Assembly: GCA_038210375.1 (NCBI GenBank)
Contig: JBBQWT010000019.1
Location: forward strand, 4,187 to 68,186
DNA from: JBBQWT01 sp038210375
Lineage (GTDB): Bacteria > Acidobacteriota > Terriglobia > Terriglobales > Acidobacteriaceae
Length of the DNA: 64,000 nucleotides
Direction of reading: 5' to 3'
The translations under genes were made by a program, and so were the position numbers. Below the pieces are notes generated by a model. The model worked only from the letters and a program-made list of their open reading frames with translations, had not been told where the DNA came from and ran no database searches. This document shows positions 8,394 through 16,068 of this stretch, piece by piece (position 1 is the stretch's first letter; each line of letters starts with the position of its first letter).

Positions 8394-10391
8394 ATGAATC
8401 CCGTTGACACTCCCATTTCGATGCCCACGCTGCATGGCTTTTTTGCGCCGCAGGGCATGCTTTCGCGGGCGCATCCCAACTATGAGTTTCGCCGCGGGCA
8501 GTTGCAAATGGCGGAAGCGGTGGAGAAGGCGCTGGCCGAAAAGCGCCATCTCATCGTCGAAGCCGGGACCGGCACCGGAAAGACCCTGGCGTATCTTCTG
8601 CCAGTCATCCGTTCGGGTAAGCGGGTGATTATTTCAACCGGCACCAAGAACCTGCAGGAACAGTTGTTTTACAAGGACATTCCCTTCCTGGAGCAGCACC
8701 TGGGCAAGTTGCGCGTGTGCTACATGAAGGGGCGCAACAATTATCTCTGCCGCCAGAAACTCTATGACCTGGCGGATCGGCCGGTGCTGAGCGGCCTTGA
8801 AGAAATCAACCAGTACCAGATGATTGCCGCGTGGGAAAAGACCAGCGTCAACGGCGACCGCGCCGAAGTGGTGTCGCTGCCGGAAATGAGCCCGCTGTGG
8901 CACAAGCTTGATTCCCGTTCCGACGCCTGTGCCGGGCAGAAGTGCCAGCAATTCGACCGCTGCTTCATTACCGAGATGCAGCGCCGGGCCATGGAAAGCG
9001 ACATCATCATCGTGAACCACCATCTTTTCTTCGCCGACCTGGCCATCCGCCAGCAAACCCAGGGGACCAACGCCGGGGGCATCCTGCCCGAATGCGGCGC
9101 GGTGATTTTCGATGAGGCCCACGAGCTGGAAGACGTGGCGGGCAGCTACTTCGGTGTGAACGTCAGCAGCTTTCGCTTTGACGACCTGTGCCGTGACATT
9201 GAAATTACTTTGAAGACAAAGGAATGTCTCAGCAAGCCATTGCGCGACGCCGCCGGCCAGGTGCGCGAGCGCTCGCAGCTCTTCTTTTCCCTGCTGCCGG
9301 CCGCGGCGTCACGGGTGGCCTTCGAAGGCCGCGCTGATTTTCTCGAGGAAAATGGCGAGTGTTACGTGTCGCTGGTCAACGCGCTGCAGCGCCTCGATTC
9401 CGAGCTGGAAGTGATCTCTTCAAAGCCCGACGAGGTGTACAACTTCATCCGCCGGACCGGGGAACTGCATGCCTCGCTCTCTTTCATCATGGAGTCGAAA
9501 GACCGCAACACCGTTTTCTGGATCGAGCGCCGCGGCGGCAAACCCGATGCGGCCGCGACCCCCAGCGGTGGAGGACACGTGGTTCTACAGGCCACTCCCA
9601 TCGATCTCTCGCAGATCCTGCGGCAGGTGTTGTTTGAAAATCTGGAAACCGCCGTTCTCACCTCGGCAACCGTTGCGGTCTCCGGCGGATTTGATTTCAT
9701 GCGCCGGCGCCTGGGCATGGACCACGCCCGCGAGTTGGTAGTGCCCTCCCATTTCGATTACCAGACCCAGGCGCTGCTCTACGTTCCCCCCGACATGCCG
9801 GACCCGCGCAGCGAGAGTTTTGTGGGACGGGCGGTAGAGCGCATCCGCGCCATCCTCGAAGTCACCGAAGGCCGCGCCTTCTGCCTGTTCACCAGCCACG
9901 CCCAGATGAAGCTGATTCATGACCGCCTGCTTCCCCAGCTCTCTTACCCGATGCTGCTGCAAGGCAGCGCGCCGCGCAACGCGCTGCTCGAAGAATTCCG
10001 CAACACGCCCAACGCCGTCCTGTTCGCGACCTCATCGTTCTGGCAGGGAGTCGATGTGCAAGGGGAACAACTGAGCTGCGTCATCATCGACCGGCTGCCG
10101 TTCGCCGTGCCCAGCGATCCGGTGGTGGCGGCGCGGGTGCGGGCCATTGATTCCGGCGGCGGCAACGCTTTCTTTGACTACCAGGTTCCGGCGGCGGTGA
10201 TCACGCTGAAGCAGGGTTTCGGACGACTGATCCGTTCGCTGCACGATCGCGGCCTGCTGGTCTTGCTGGATAATCGCGTGCTCAAACAGCGCTACGGAAA
10301 GATTTTTATCGACAGCCTGCCCGCCTACCAGAAGACCACCAGCTTTGCCGACGTGGAACAGTTTTTCGCCCATCACCCCACCCGGGCCTGA
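8394..10391 (+). CDS. dinG: ATP-dependent DNA helicase, DinG/XPD superfamily 2
   Basis: 665 residues. A superfamily 2 5-prime to 3-prime DNA helicase is predicted, acting on R-loops, D-loops or damaged forks. Visible motifs: Walker A EAGTGTGKT (about residue 53), Walker B FDEAHELED, a SAT-like TSATVAVSGG, and the C-terminal QGFGRLIRS arginine-finger motif VI. Four cysteines in the expected iron-sulfur cluster zone (near residues 119, 179, 184 and 190, with CAGQKCQQFDRC) indicate an FeS helicase of the DinG/XPD type. There is no exonuclease domain at the N-terminus, unlike some Gram-positive DinG. It precedes the que cluster by about 100 bases. Confidence 0.95.
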   Translation: MNPVDTPISMPTLHGFFAPQGMLSRAHPNYEFRRGQLQMAEAVEKALAEKRHLIVEAGTGTGKTLAYLLPVIRSGKRVIISTGTKNLQEQLFYKDIPFLEQHLGKLRVCYMKGRNNYLCRQKLYDLADRPVLSGLEEINQYQMIAAWEKTSVNGDRAEVVSLPEMSPLWHKLDSRSDACAGQKCQQFDRCFITEMQRRAMESDIIIVNHHLFFADLAIRQQTQGTNAGGILPECGAVIFDEAHELEDVAGSYFGVNVSSFRFDDLCRDIEITLKTKECLSKPLRDAAGQVRERSQLFFSLLPAAASRVAFEGRADFLEENGECYVSLVNALQRLDSELEVISSKPDEVYNFIRRTGELHASLSFIMESKDRNTVFWIERRGGKPDAAATPSGGGHVVLQATPIDLSQILRQVLFENLETAVLTSATVAVSGGFDFMRRRLGMDHARELVVPSHFDYQTQALLYVPPDMPDPRSESFVGRAVERIRAILEVTEGRAFCLFTSHAQMKLIHDRLLPQLSYPMLLQGSAPRNALLEEFRNTPNAVLFATSSFWQGVDVQGEQLSCVIIDRLPFAVPSDPVVAARVRAIDSGGGNAFFDYQVPAAVITLKQGFGRLIRSLHDRGLLVLLDNRVLKQRYGKIFIDSLPAYQKTTSFADVEQFFAHHPTRA

Positions 10392-10433
10392 CGCATTGCG
10401 ATTGGGAGCGCGGCGAAAATAAAAGGCGCACGG

Positions 10434-10439
10434 TACAAT
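10434..10439 (+). promoter_or_regulatory. candidate -10 box for the queDEC cluster
   Basis: TACAAT lies 53 bases ahead of the queD ATG, inside the short dinG-queD gap. No good -35 box is seen. Position and lone gap suggest a cluster promoter. Confidence 0.3.
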
Positions 10440-10492
10440 TGTTTACGCGGATTTTCAGCGCGCCGGGGGAAATTTCCCTGCATCGAGGACGC

Positions 10493-10870
10493 ATGTTTGA
10501 AGTGGCGGTGGAAGAGACCTTCGCGGCTGGGCACTACCTGCGCAACTACCAAGGCAAGTGCGAGAAGCCTCACGGCCACAACTACAAAGTTCGCATCACC
10601 CTGCACGGGACGGTGTTGGATAAGGCCGATCTGCTGCTCGACTTCAAAGACGTCAAACTGGCCATGAAACGAACCGTGGACAAGCTCGACCACCAGATGA
10701 TCAACGAGCTGCAGCCGTTTGACGTGATCAATCCTTCGGCGGAAAACCTGGCCAAATATTTTTACGACGAAACCAAGGCGCTGCTGCAGGGGGGGGCCGG
10801 GACCCGGGTCAGCATCAAGAGCGTGACCGTTTTTGAGACCGATACCACCACGGCCACATATTTCGAATAG
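10493..10870 (+). CDS. queD: 6-carboxy-5,6,7,8-tetrahydropterin synthase QueD
   Basis: Second step of preQ0/queuosine synthesis: converts dihydroneopterin triphosphate to 6-carboxytetrahydropterin. 125 residues, a normal size. The zinc-binding histidines appear in FAAGHYL and in CEKPHGHNYK, and the cysteine of that second motif is the catalytic one. The Asp-His pair in DKLDHQMIN and the acid in VTVFETDTTTA complete the pattern. The ATG at 10493, with GAGGAC upstream, starts the conserved MFEVAVEETFAAGH; an in-frame TTG 54 bases earlier would add an unconserved tail. It lies immediately before queE and queC. Confidence 0.95.
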   Translation: MFEVAVEETFAAGHYLRNYQGKCEKPHGHNYKVRITLHGTVLDKADLLLDFKDVKLAMKRTVDKLDHQMINELQPFDVINPSAENLAKYFYDETKALLQGGAGTRVSIKSVTVFETDTTTATYFE

Positions 10871-10910
10871 CGGCGGCGCGCTGCCTCGCACCCGCCGCCC
10901 GCCGGACACA

Positions 10911-11591
10911 ATGCATATCATTGAAATTTTTCGCTCTATCCAGGGGGAATCAACCCACGCGGGCTTGCCGTGCACCTTCGTGCGCCTGGCGGGCTGCAAC
11001 CTGCGCTGCAACTGGTGCGATAGCGAGTACACCTTCAGTGGCGGCCACCAGATGTCACTCGACGATGTGGTGGCGGAGGTGTGCCGGCTGGCGCCCGCGG
11101 GGCTGGTGGAAATTACCGGCGGCGAGCCCATGCTGCAGGAAAGAGAAGTGCTGGAACTCATGCAGCGGCTACTGTCCGGCGGTTATCGCCTGATGCTTGA
11201 AACCAGCGGGGAGCGTCCCCTGGGCGGCGTTCCTAAGCAGGTGGTGAAGATCGTCGATGTGAAGTGCCCGGGATCGGGCGAAGGCGATTCCTTTCTCATG
11301 GAGAACCTGGCCGCGCTGACTCCCCGGGATGAAATCAAGTTCGTGATCAGCGACCGCCAGGATTACGAGTTCGCCCGCGGCTTCACCGTTGTCCACCAGT
11401 TGCCGGAGAGGGTGGCAGCCGTGCTTTTTTCCCCTGCCTTCCGCAAAGACGCGGGTCCGGCGCGCGATTCGGATAACTGCATCCTCGATCCGCGCCAGCT
11501 TACGCAATGGATTCTGGCCGACAATTTGCAGGTCCGCATGAGCCTGCAAATCCATAAATTCATCTGGCCGCCGGCGACCAAGGGGGTCTGA
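10911..11591 (+). CDS. queE: 7-carboxy-7-deazaguanine synthase QueE (radical SAM)
   Basis: Radical-SAM enzyme that contracts the ring of QueD's product to 7-carboxy-7-deazaguanine, the committed step to preQ0. 226 residues. The cluster motif CNLRCNWCDS has the CxxxCxxC spacing. IQGES near the start, EITGGEP (SAM-binding) and the C-terminal LQIHKFIWP, matching the family's usual ending, are all present. The ATG at 10911 begins the conserved MHIIEIFRSIQGE; the reading frame is open further upstream but that part overlaps queD and is not conserved-looking. It lies between queD and queC. Confidence 0.95.
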   Translation: MHIIEIFRSIQGESTHAGLPCTFVRLAGCNLRCNWCDSEYTFSGGHQMSLDDVVAEVCRLAPAGLVEITGGEPMLQEREVLELMQRLLSGGYRLMLETSGERPLGGVPKQVVKIVDVKCPGSGEGDSFLMENLAALTPRDEIKFVISDRQDYEFARGFTVVHQLPERVAAVLFSPAFRKDAGPARDSDNCILDPRQLTQWILADNLQVRMSLQIHKFIWPPATKGV

Positions 11592-11675
11592 TCCTAAGCG
11601 CCGCCGCAAGCTCGGCGAGAACACTCTTCGAACCCCGAAAGCTCCGATTCTCATCTAAAATAGAGGGAGAATCTG

Positions 11676-12401
11676 ATGTTGCCCGGACGCAGCCTGGAGA
11701 AGGAACCAGCCATTGTGCTGTTGAGTGGCGGAATGGATTCCTGCGTGTGCGCGGCGCTGGCCGCCCGGGATTTCGATGCGGCGGCCCTGCACGTCAGTTA
11801 CGGGCAGCCGACTGAAGAGCGCGAGCGGCGATCTTTTAACTCCATCTGTGACCGGCTGGGAATTGCCCGCCGGCTGACGGTGCGCAACCAGGTTTTTCGC
11901 GCCATCGGCGGTTCGGCGTTGAGCGATGATAAAATCGCCATCCCCGCTGCTGGAGCAGAGATTGGCAGCGAGATTCCGGTTACTTACGTCCCCTTTCGCA
12001 ACGCGCACTTTCTGGCGGCGGCGGTAAGCTGGGCGGAGGTGCTGGGAGCGAAAAAGATTTTTATAGGAGCAGTGGAGCAGGATAGTTCGGGCTATCCCGA
12101 TTGTCGTCCTCAGTTTTATCGCGCCTATAACGACGCTATCGCCGCCGGGACCCGCGATGGTGACATTACCGTAGTCACCCCGCTGGTAGCGATGCGGAAA
12201 GTGGAAATTATTAAAATGGGGTTATCGCTGGGGGCGCCTCTCGATTTGACCTGGAGCTGTTATGCCCGGAATGACCGGGCGTGCGGGGTGTGCGAGAGTT
12301 GTGTATTGAGAATGAGGGCATTTGCCGCCGCGGGCGCGCAAGACCCCATACCGTATGTGGAATCGGCCATGCCGGTTGAGCAGGCCGCGACTTTAATTTA
12401 G
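11676..12401 (+). CDS. queC: 7-cyano-7-deazaguanine (preQ0) synthase QueC
   Basis: ATP-dependent enzyme that turns 7-carboxy-7-deazaguanine into preQ0. 241 residues. The PP-loop LLSGGMDSCVCAALAA sits near residue 14. The C-terminal zinc site has four cysteines in CYARNDRACGVCESC. GAVEQDSSGYPDCR and VTPL support the family. The start is backed by GAGGGAGA seven bases upstream, and a TAAAAT box at 11656 may give it its own promoter. No queF or tgt gene follows here, so the end product (queuosine in tRNA or another deazapurine) is not decided by this window. Confidence 0.95.
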   Translation: MLPGRSLEKEPAIVLLSGGMDSCVCAALAARDFDAAALHVSYGQPTEERERRSFNSICDRLGIARRLTVRNQVFRAIGGSALSDDKIAIPAAGAEIGSEIPVTYVPFRNAHFLAAAVSWAEVLGAKKIFIGAVEQDSSGYPDCRPQFYRAYNDAIAAGTRDGDITVVTPLVAMRKVEIIKMGLSLGAPLDLTWSCYARNDRACGVCESCVLRMRAFAAAGAQDPIPYVESAMPVEQAATLI

Positions 12402-12414
12402 CCGGGAGGCAACT

Positions 12415-13503
12415 ATGAAGCATGCCATTATGAAAAATAGAACAGCGATGATCGCCCTGGCGGCGCTCTTCGCCGCGATGATGTTATCCGCACTTGCGGG
12501 GGCGCAGAATTTTGCCACCGTACAGGGCAAAGTGCTCGATGATGACAGCAAGCCCCTGCCCGGGGCGGTGGTCGAGCTGGTGGGCAAGGAAACTGGCAGA
12601 AAATATTCGCTGCCTACCAACAAGAAGGGCGAATTCAGCTCGATTGGCGTCACCCCCGGCATCTATGACGTCACCCTGATGAAAGACGGGACCAAGCTCT
12701 GGCAAAGCATGAACTACCAGGTCAGCACCGCCAAGCCCGACGGCATCAACGCCATCGATTTCGACCTGCACAAGCTGCGTGCCGAGCTGCGCGCTGCCGG
12801 TAAGGCCACCATGTCCGCGGCCGAAGTGAAGGCCCACGAGCAGGTGCAGCAGGAAAACATGAAGATCAAGACGCTGAACGATTACCTGGCCCGCGCCAAG
12901 GCGGCCAGCGACGCCACCCCGCCTGACTTCGATACCGCCATCAAGATACTGACCGAGGCCACCAACACCGACGGCACCAAGGACCTGCTGTGGTTCAAGC
13001 TGGGCGACGCTTACCTGGGCGCCAAGAAATGGGCAGACGCCATCACCAATTACGATAAGGCCATCGCCCTCAAGCCCACTGGCCCTTATTACAACAACCT
13101 GGGACAGGCCTACGGCAAGAGCGGGCATACCGCGGAAGCGATCAAGGCTTACAACGATGCGGCCGCAATCGATCCCACCATGGCCGGCCAGTATTACTTC
13201 AATTTGGGAGCAGTGCTCACCAACGCCGTCAAAACGGAAGAAGCCAATGTGGCTTTCGACAAGGCCATCGCGGCCGATCCCGCCAAGGCGGAAGCCTATT
13301 ACTGGAAGGGCATCAATTTGCTGAGTAAGGCAACCACCAAGGGAGACAAAATGGTCGCCTTCCCCGGCACCGCGGAGGCATTTAATAAATACCTCGAACT
13401 GAAGCCCGATGGCCAGCTGGCGCAGCAGGCCAAAGATCTTCTAGCCACCCTCGGCGCCCCGGTGCAAACCAGCTACGGCAAGATGAAGACCAAGAAGAAA
13501 TAG
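12415..13503 (+). CDS. exported protein with carboxypeptidase-regulatory-like domain and TPR repeats
   Basis: 362 residues. A signal peptide (about residues 1-31, ending near LAGAQ) is followed by a beta-sandwich of the carboxypeptidase regulatory-like (CarboxypepD_reg) type, VQGKVLDDDSKPLPGAVVEL to GIYDVTLMKDG. A helical linker and about four TPR motifs follow between residues 165 and 350, for example WFKLGDAYLGAKKWADAITNY (split by a turn) and YYFNLGAVL. Such proteins are periplasmic scaffolds; the partner is unknown. GGGAGG upstream supports the start. It lies 13 bases after queC, but it has no evident role in preQ0 synthesis. A strong terminator follows. Confidence 0.85.
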   Translation: MKHAIMKNRTAMIALAALFAAMMLSALAGAQNFATVQGKVLDDDSKPLPGAVVELVGKETGRKYSLPTNKKGEFSSIGVTPGIYDVTLMKDGTKLWQSMNYQVSTAKPDGINAIDFDLHKLRAELRAAGKATMSAAEVKAHEQVQQENMKIKTLNDYLARAKAASDATPPDFDTAIKILTEATNTDGTKDLLWFKLGDAYLGAKKWADAITNYDKAIALKPTGPYYNNLGQAYGKSGHTAEAIKAYNDAAAIDPTMAGQYYFNLGAVLTNAVKTEEANVAFDKAIAADPAKAEAYYWKGINLLSKATTKGDKMVAFPGTAEAFNKYLELKPDGQLAQQAKDLLATLGAPVQTSYGKMKTKKK

Positions 13504-13520
13504 TTGGAGCGGCTTTGCAG

Positions 13521-13554
13521 GAAAGGCCTGGGCATCTTGCCCAGGCCTTTTTTG
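13521..13554 (+). terminator. rho-independent terminator after the TPR protein gene
   Basis: A GC-rich stem (GGCCTGGGC with GCCCAGGCC) with loop ATCTT is followed by six T. It closes the queC-TPR transcript. Confidence 0.92.
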
Positions 13555-13571
13555 TTACGTCTTTGGATTTG

Positions 13572-13994
13572 CTATCTCGCAAGAATCTCAAGAAGTTGCA
13601 TAGGACACTCCCGATAAGCGATCACACGGTATGAATTGTCACCCTGGAGCGAGCCTTTGCTTCTGGGGGGTCGGGTCGATTCCCAGTTCGCGCCCAAGTC
13701 CTCCCAATGCGGGTTTTTCGTCTCCACGAGCTCATTCTTTCGCACTCGGAGCCATCTTTTGATTTCTTTTTCCCGTGCGATCGCATTTTTTACATATTGA
13801 AACGTCTCGAAGTAAACTAAGCGGTACGTCTTATATTGCCGGGAAAATCTATCGATTTCGCCGTTCTTGTGTTCTATAACGCGCCGAGTGGGACTATTGG
13901 TAACACCTATGTATAAAACGCGTCGCGAAACGCTCGCCATGATGTAAACGTAGAAATGAAATTCTTTGGCCACTTCGCCCCCCGCATTCATCAA
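13572..13994 (-). CDS. GIY-YIG nuclease superfamily protein
   Basis: 140 residues. The GIY-YIG core is complete: FYVYIMAS (strand 1) and LYIGVT (strand 2), then the catalytic arginine region PTRRVIEHK, the helix AIAREKEIKRWLR with its glutamate, and NPHWEDL at the end of the fold. This is the small single-domain type related to UPF0213/SLX1-like proteins, so a DNA endonuclease activity is plausible but not proven. The natural fold ends near residue 100. The last 40 residues look foreign; part of them is encoded by a type C repeat (13633-13664). A second, inverted copy lies just upstream of the start. Confidence 0.8.
   Translation of the reverse strand: MMNAGGEVAKEFHFYVYIMASVSRRVLYIGVTNSPTRRVIEHKNGEIDRFSRQYKTYRLVYFETFQYVKNAIAREKEIKRWLRVRKNELVETKNPHWEDLGANWESTRPPRSKGSLQGDNSYRVIAYRECPMQLLEILAR
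13633..13664 (+). repeat. dispersed repeat, type C (copy 1), inside the GIY-YIG 3-prime end
   Basis: Reads AATTGTCACCCTGGAGCGAG and on through CTTTGCTTCT. It is an inverted, imperfect copy of the repeat at 14021-14068, on the other side of the GIY-YIG gene. Confidence 0.7.
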
Positions 13995-14068
13995 AACAAG
14001 AAACTAACGAAGAAAACAAAAGGTCCTTCGCTCGAACAAGAAGCAAGGGCGCTCGCCAGGATGACAAT
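13633..14068. mobile_element. possible GIY-YIG-carrying element with inverted repeat ends
   Basis: A 436-base segment holding most of a GIY-YIG nuclease gene between outward-facing copies of repeat C. The left end starts AATTGTCACCCTGG; the right end, read in reverse, starts ATTGTCATCCTGG. No target-site duplication was recognised. Calling it mobile is an inference from the layout. Confidence 0.4.
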
Positions 14069-14135
14069 TTACAGGGAGTTTTCGCTTATCAGCATTCTGT
14101 CATACAACTTCTTTAGGTTTTTGCGAAAAACTCTC
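14021..14135 (-). repeat. dispersed repeat, type C (copy 2) with tail
   Basis: GGTCCTTCGCTCGAACAAG, AAGCAAGGGC, then CCAGGATGACAAT. The following tail (14069-14135, with CATACAACTTCTTTAGG) also resembles the tail after the copy at 44931. Nothing else was seen in the gap 13995-14256. Confidence 0.75.
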
Positions 14136-14244
14136 GCCGCCTTGATTTGCTAATAATGATCGCCGTTCGTTCCGTTGCTAGAGGGTAAGAGTTGTTTTTT
14201 CACTCACCTCCAAGTCTCGGCGCCGCGCATCCGCGAGTGATGGT

Positions 14245-14250
14245 TACAAT
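14245..14250 (+). promoter_or_regulatory. candidate -10 box for moeA, close enough for a leaderless transcript
   Basis: TACAAT ends only six bases before the moeA ATG at 14257. A start site 6-7 bases after the box would fall on the ATG itself. No -35 box and no ribosome-binding site were seen. Confidence 0.35.
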
Positions 14251-14256
14251 CAATAA

Positions 14257-15528
14257 ATGAGCGCCCCCGCCACCACCGGCGTAGTGAGTTATGCCGAGGC
14301 CCGCAGCCGGGTTTGCCATGAAGCGCGCAAGCTGCAGGCGATGGTCGCCGCACGCGGCGCCGCGGGGCGCGAGCCTCTCGACCTGCTCGATGCCCAGGGA
14401 CGCGTGCTCGCCGAAGAGGTTCGCGCCGACCGGCCATTTCCCCCTTTTCCCCGGGCAACGCGCGATGGTTACGCGGTGCGCAGCGCGGACCTTGCCGCCT
14501 TGCCGGCCACACTCACGGTGGTGGCGGAAATCAAGGCCGGCCAGGCGATGCCCGCGGCGCTGGGCCCGCTGCTGCCGGGTCAGGCGGCCGCCATCATGAC
14601 CGGCGCTCCGGCGCCGCCGGGCGCCGATGCGGTGGTGATGGTGGAATACACGTCCCTCACCGGGCAGCGGGTGGAAGTCCGCCGCGGAGCGCAGCCCGGC
14701 GAAAATATTGTTCCCACCGGAAGCGAGGCTGTCCTCGGTGAAAGCCTGCTCGCGCCCGGGAGCCGGCTCTTCTATCCCGAGATTGCGCTGGCGGCCGGCG
14801 TGGGCAAGGCGCAGGTGCAGGTTTATCGCCGGCCGCGGGTGGCCATTCTTTCCACTGGCGACGAGGTGGTCGAGATCGACCAGCGGCCGGGAACTTACCA
14901 GATCCGCAATTCCAACAGCTTCTCGGTGGCGGCACAGATCAAATCGGCTGGCGGCATGCCGTGGCAGCTCGACATCGCGCCCGACGAGCCGGTGAAGCTC
15001 GCGCGGCTGATTGGGCAGGGGCTCGATACCGATCTGTTGCTGATCAGTGGCGGGGTCAGCATGGGGAAATATGACCTGGTCGAAGCCGCGCTGGCGAAAT
15101 TCAAGGCTGAGTTCTTTTTTACCGGAGCCGAGATCCAGCCGGGGCGGCCGGTGGTATTTGGACGAGCTGTGAGCCCAGCCGGGAAGGAAACATGCTTCCT
15201 CGGCCTGCCGGGAAATCCTCTTTCCACCATGGTCACGTTCGAGTTGTTTGGCCGGCCGCTGCTCGATGGCCTTTCGGGAGCGCCGCCCGCCGGCTTGACG
15301 TTTCCCCTGGCCCGGCTGCAAAAAGGCATCAAGGTTCCCCCCGGGCTGACGCGTTTCCTGCCGGCCGTGCTTGAGGGTGGCGCCGACCCATTGGTTACCC
15401 CGACGCCATGGCGGGGTTCGGGCGATGTGGTAGCTTTGGCACGAGCAAATTGTTTTCTGGTCGTCGGGCCCGATCGCCCTGAAATGCAGGCCGGGGAGAT
15501 GGCGCCGGTGATGCTGCGCCGCACCTAG
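14257..15528 (+). CDS. moeA: molybdopterin molybdenumtransferase MoeA
   Basis: Inserts molybdenum into adenylylated molybdopterin, the last step of Mo-cofactor formation. 423 residues. The domain order is normal: N-terminal domain with RATRDGYAV, domain II with GAPAPPGADAVVMVEYT, domain III (MogA-like) with ILSTGDEVVEID and ISGGVSMGKYDLV, then PGRPVVFGR and FLGLPGNPLSTMVTFELF, and a C-terminal beta domain. The ATG at 14257 has no ribosome-binding site but sits directly behind a TACAAT box. It leads a cluster with moaC, a response regulator and mog on the same strand. Confidence 0.96.
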   Translation: MSAPATTGVVSYAEARSRVCHEARKLQAMVAARGAAGREPLDLLDAQGRVLAEEVRADRPFPPFPRATRDGYAVRSADLAALPATLTVVAEIKAGQAMPAALGPLLPGQAAAIMTGAPAPPGADAVVMVEYTSLTGQRVEVRRGAQPGENIVPTGSEAVLGESLLAPGSRLFYPEIALAAGVGKAQVQVYRRPRVAILSTGDEVVEIDQRPGTYQIRNSNSFSVAAQIKSAGGMPWQLDIAPDEPVKLARLIGQGLDTDLLLISGGVSMGKYDLVEAALAKFKAEFFFTGAEIQPGRPVVFGRAVSPAGKETCFLGLPGNPLSTMVTFELFGRPLLDGLSGAPPAGLTFPLARLQKGIKVPPGLTRFLPAVLEGGADPLVTPTPWRGSGDVVALARANCFLVVGPDRPEMQAGEMAPVMLRRT

Positions 15529-15571
15529 CTTCGACGCTTCGACAACTCTTAGCACCGCAGAATACAACCTT

Positions 15572-16060
15572 ATGGCCCCAAAAAAACTTTCGCACTACGA
15601 ACCCGGCGGACGCGCGGTCATGGTGGACGTTTCCGCCAAAACGGCCACCCGGCGCACTGCGCAGGCAGCGGCATTCGTCCTGATGCCGGTAAAAGTGGTG
15701 CAGAGCCTGGCGAAGAATCCCAAAGGCGATCCGCTGGAGGTGGCGCGGTTCGCGGGAATTGCCGCCGCCAAGAGGACCTGGGAGCTGATCCCCATGTGCC
15801 ACCAGATCCCGCTGGGCCACATCGACGTGCAAACTTCGCTGGCTGAAAATGGCGTGTCGGTAACCGCCAAGGTCACAACTTCGGCCGCTACCGGAGTCGA
15901 AATGGAGGCCCTGGTCGCCGCCAGCGTGGCTGCCCTGACCGTGTACGATATGTGCAAGGCCCTCGACAAAGGCATCGCGATACGTGAAATCGTGCTTCTA
16001 AGCAAGACGGGCGGTAAAAGCGGCGGCTACATACGGCCGGGGACCGGCAAGAAGAGTTAA
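15572..16060 (+). CDS. moaC: cyclic pyranopterin monophosphate synthase MoaC
   Basis: Catalyses the second half of the conversion of GTP to cPMP, the first step of Mo-cofactor synthesis, together with a MoaA that is not in this window. 162 residues, normal length. Conserved segments: MVDVSAKTATRRTA, MCHQIPLGHIDV, and the C-terminal GVEMEALVAAS, YDMCKALDK, IVLLSKTGGKSG; the active-site His and the Asp-Lys pair (Lys of DK) are in place. It starts 43 bases after moeA and is followed eight bases later by the response regulator. Confidence 0.96.
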   Translation: MAPKKLSHYEPGGRAVMVDVSAKTATRRTAQAAAFVLMPVKVVQSLAKNPKGDPLEVARFAGIAAAKRTWELIPMCHQIPLGHIDVQTSLAENGVSVTAKVTTSAATGVEMEALVAASVAALTVYDMCKALDKGIAIREIVLLSKTGGKSGGYIRPGTGKKS

Positions 16061-16068
16061 GGCAATCC

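Noticed and set aside
12415..13503. The TPR protein as a fourth queuosine gene because of its 13-base gap to queC
   Set aside because: It has a signal peptide and a periplasmic architecture, so co-transcription does not imply a role in preQ0 synthesis.
14200..15567. A 455-codon open frame antisense to moeA
   Set aside because: It mirrors moeA and has no domain pattern; moeA motifs are complete on the plus strand.
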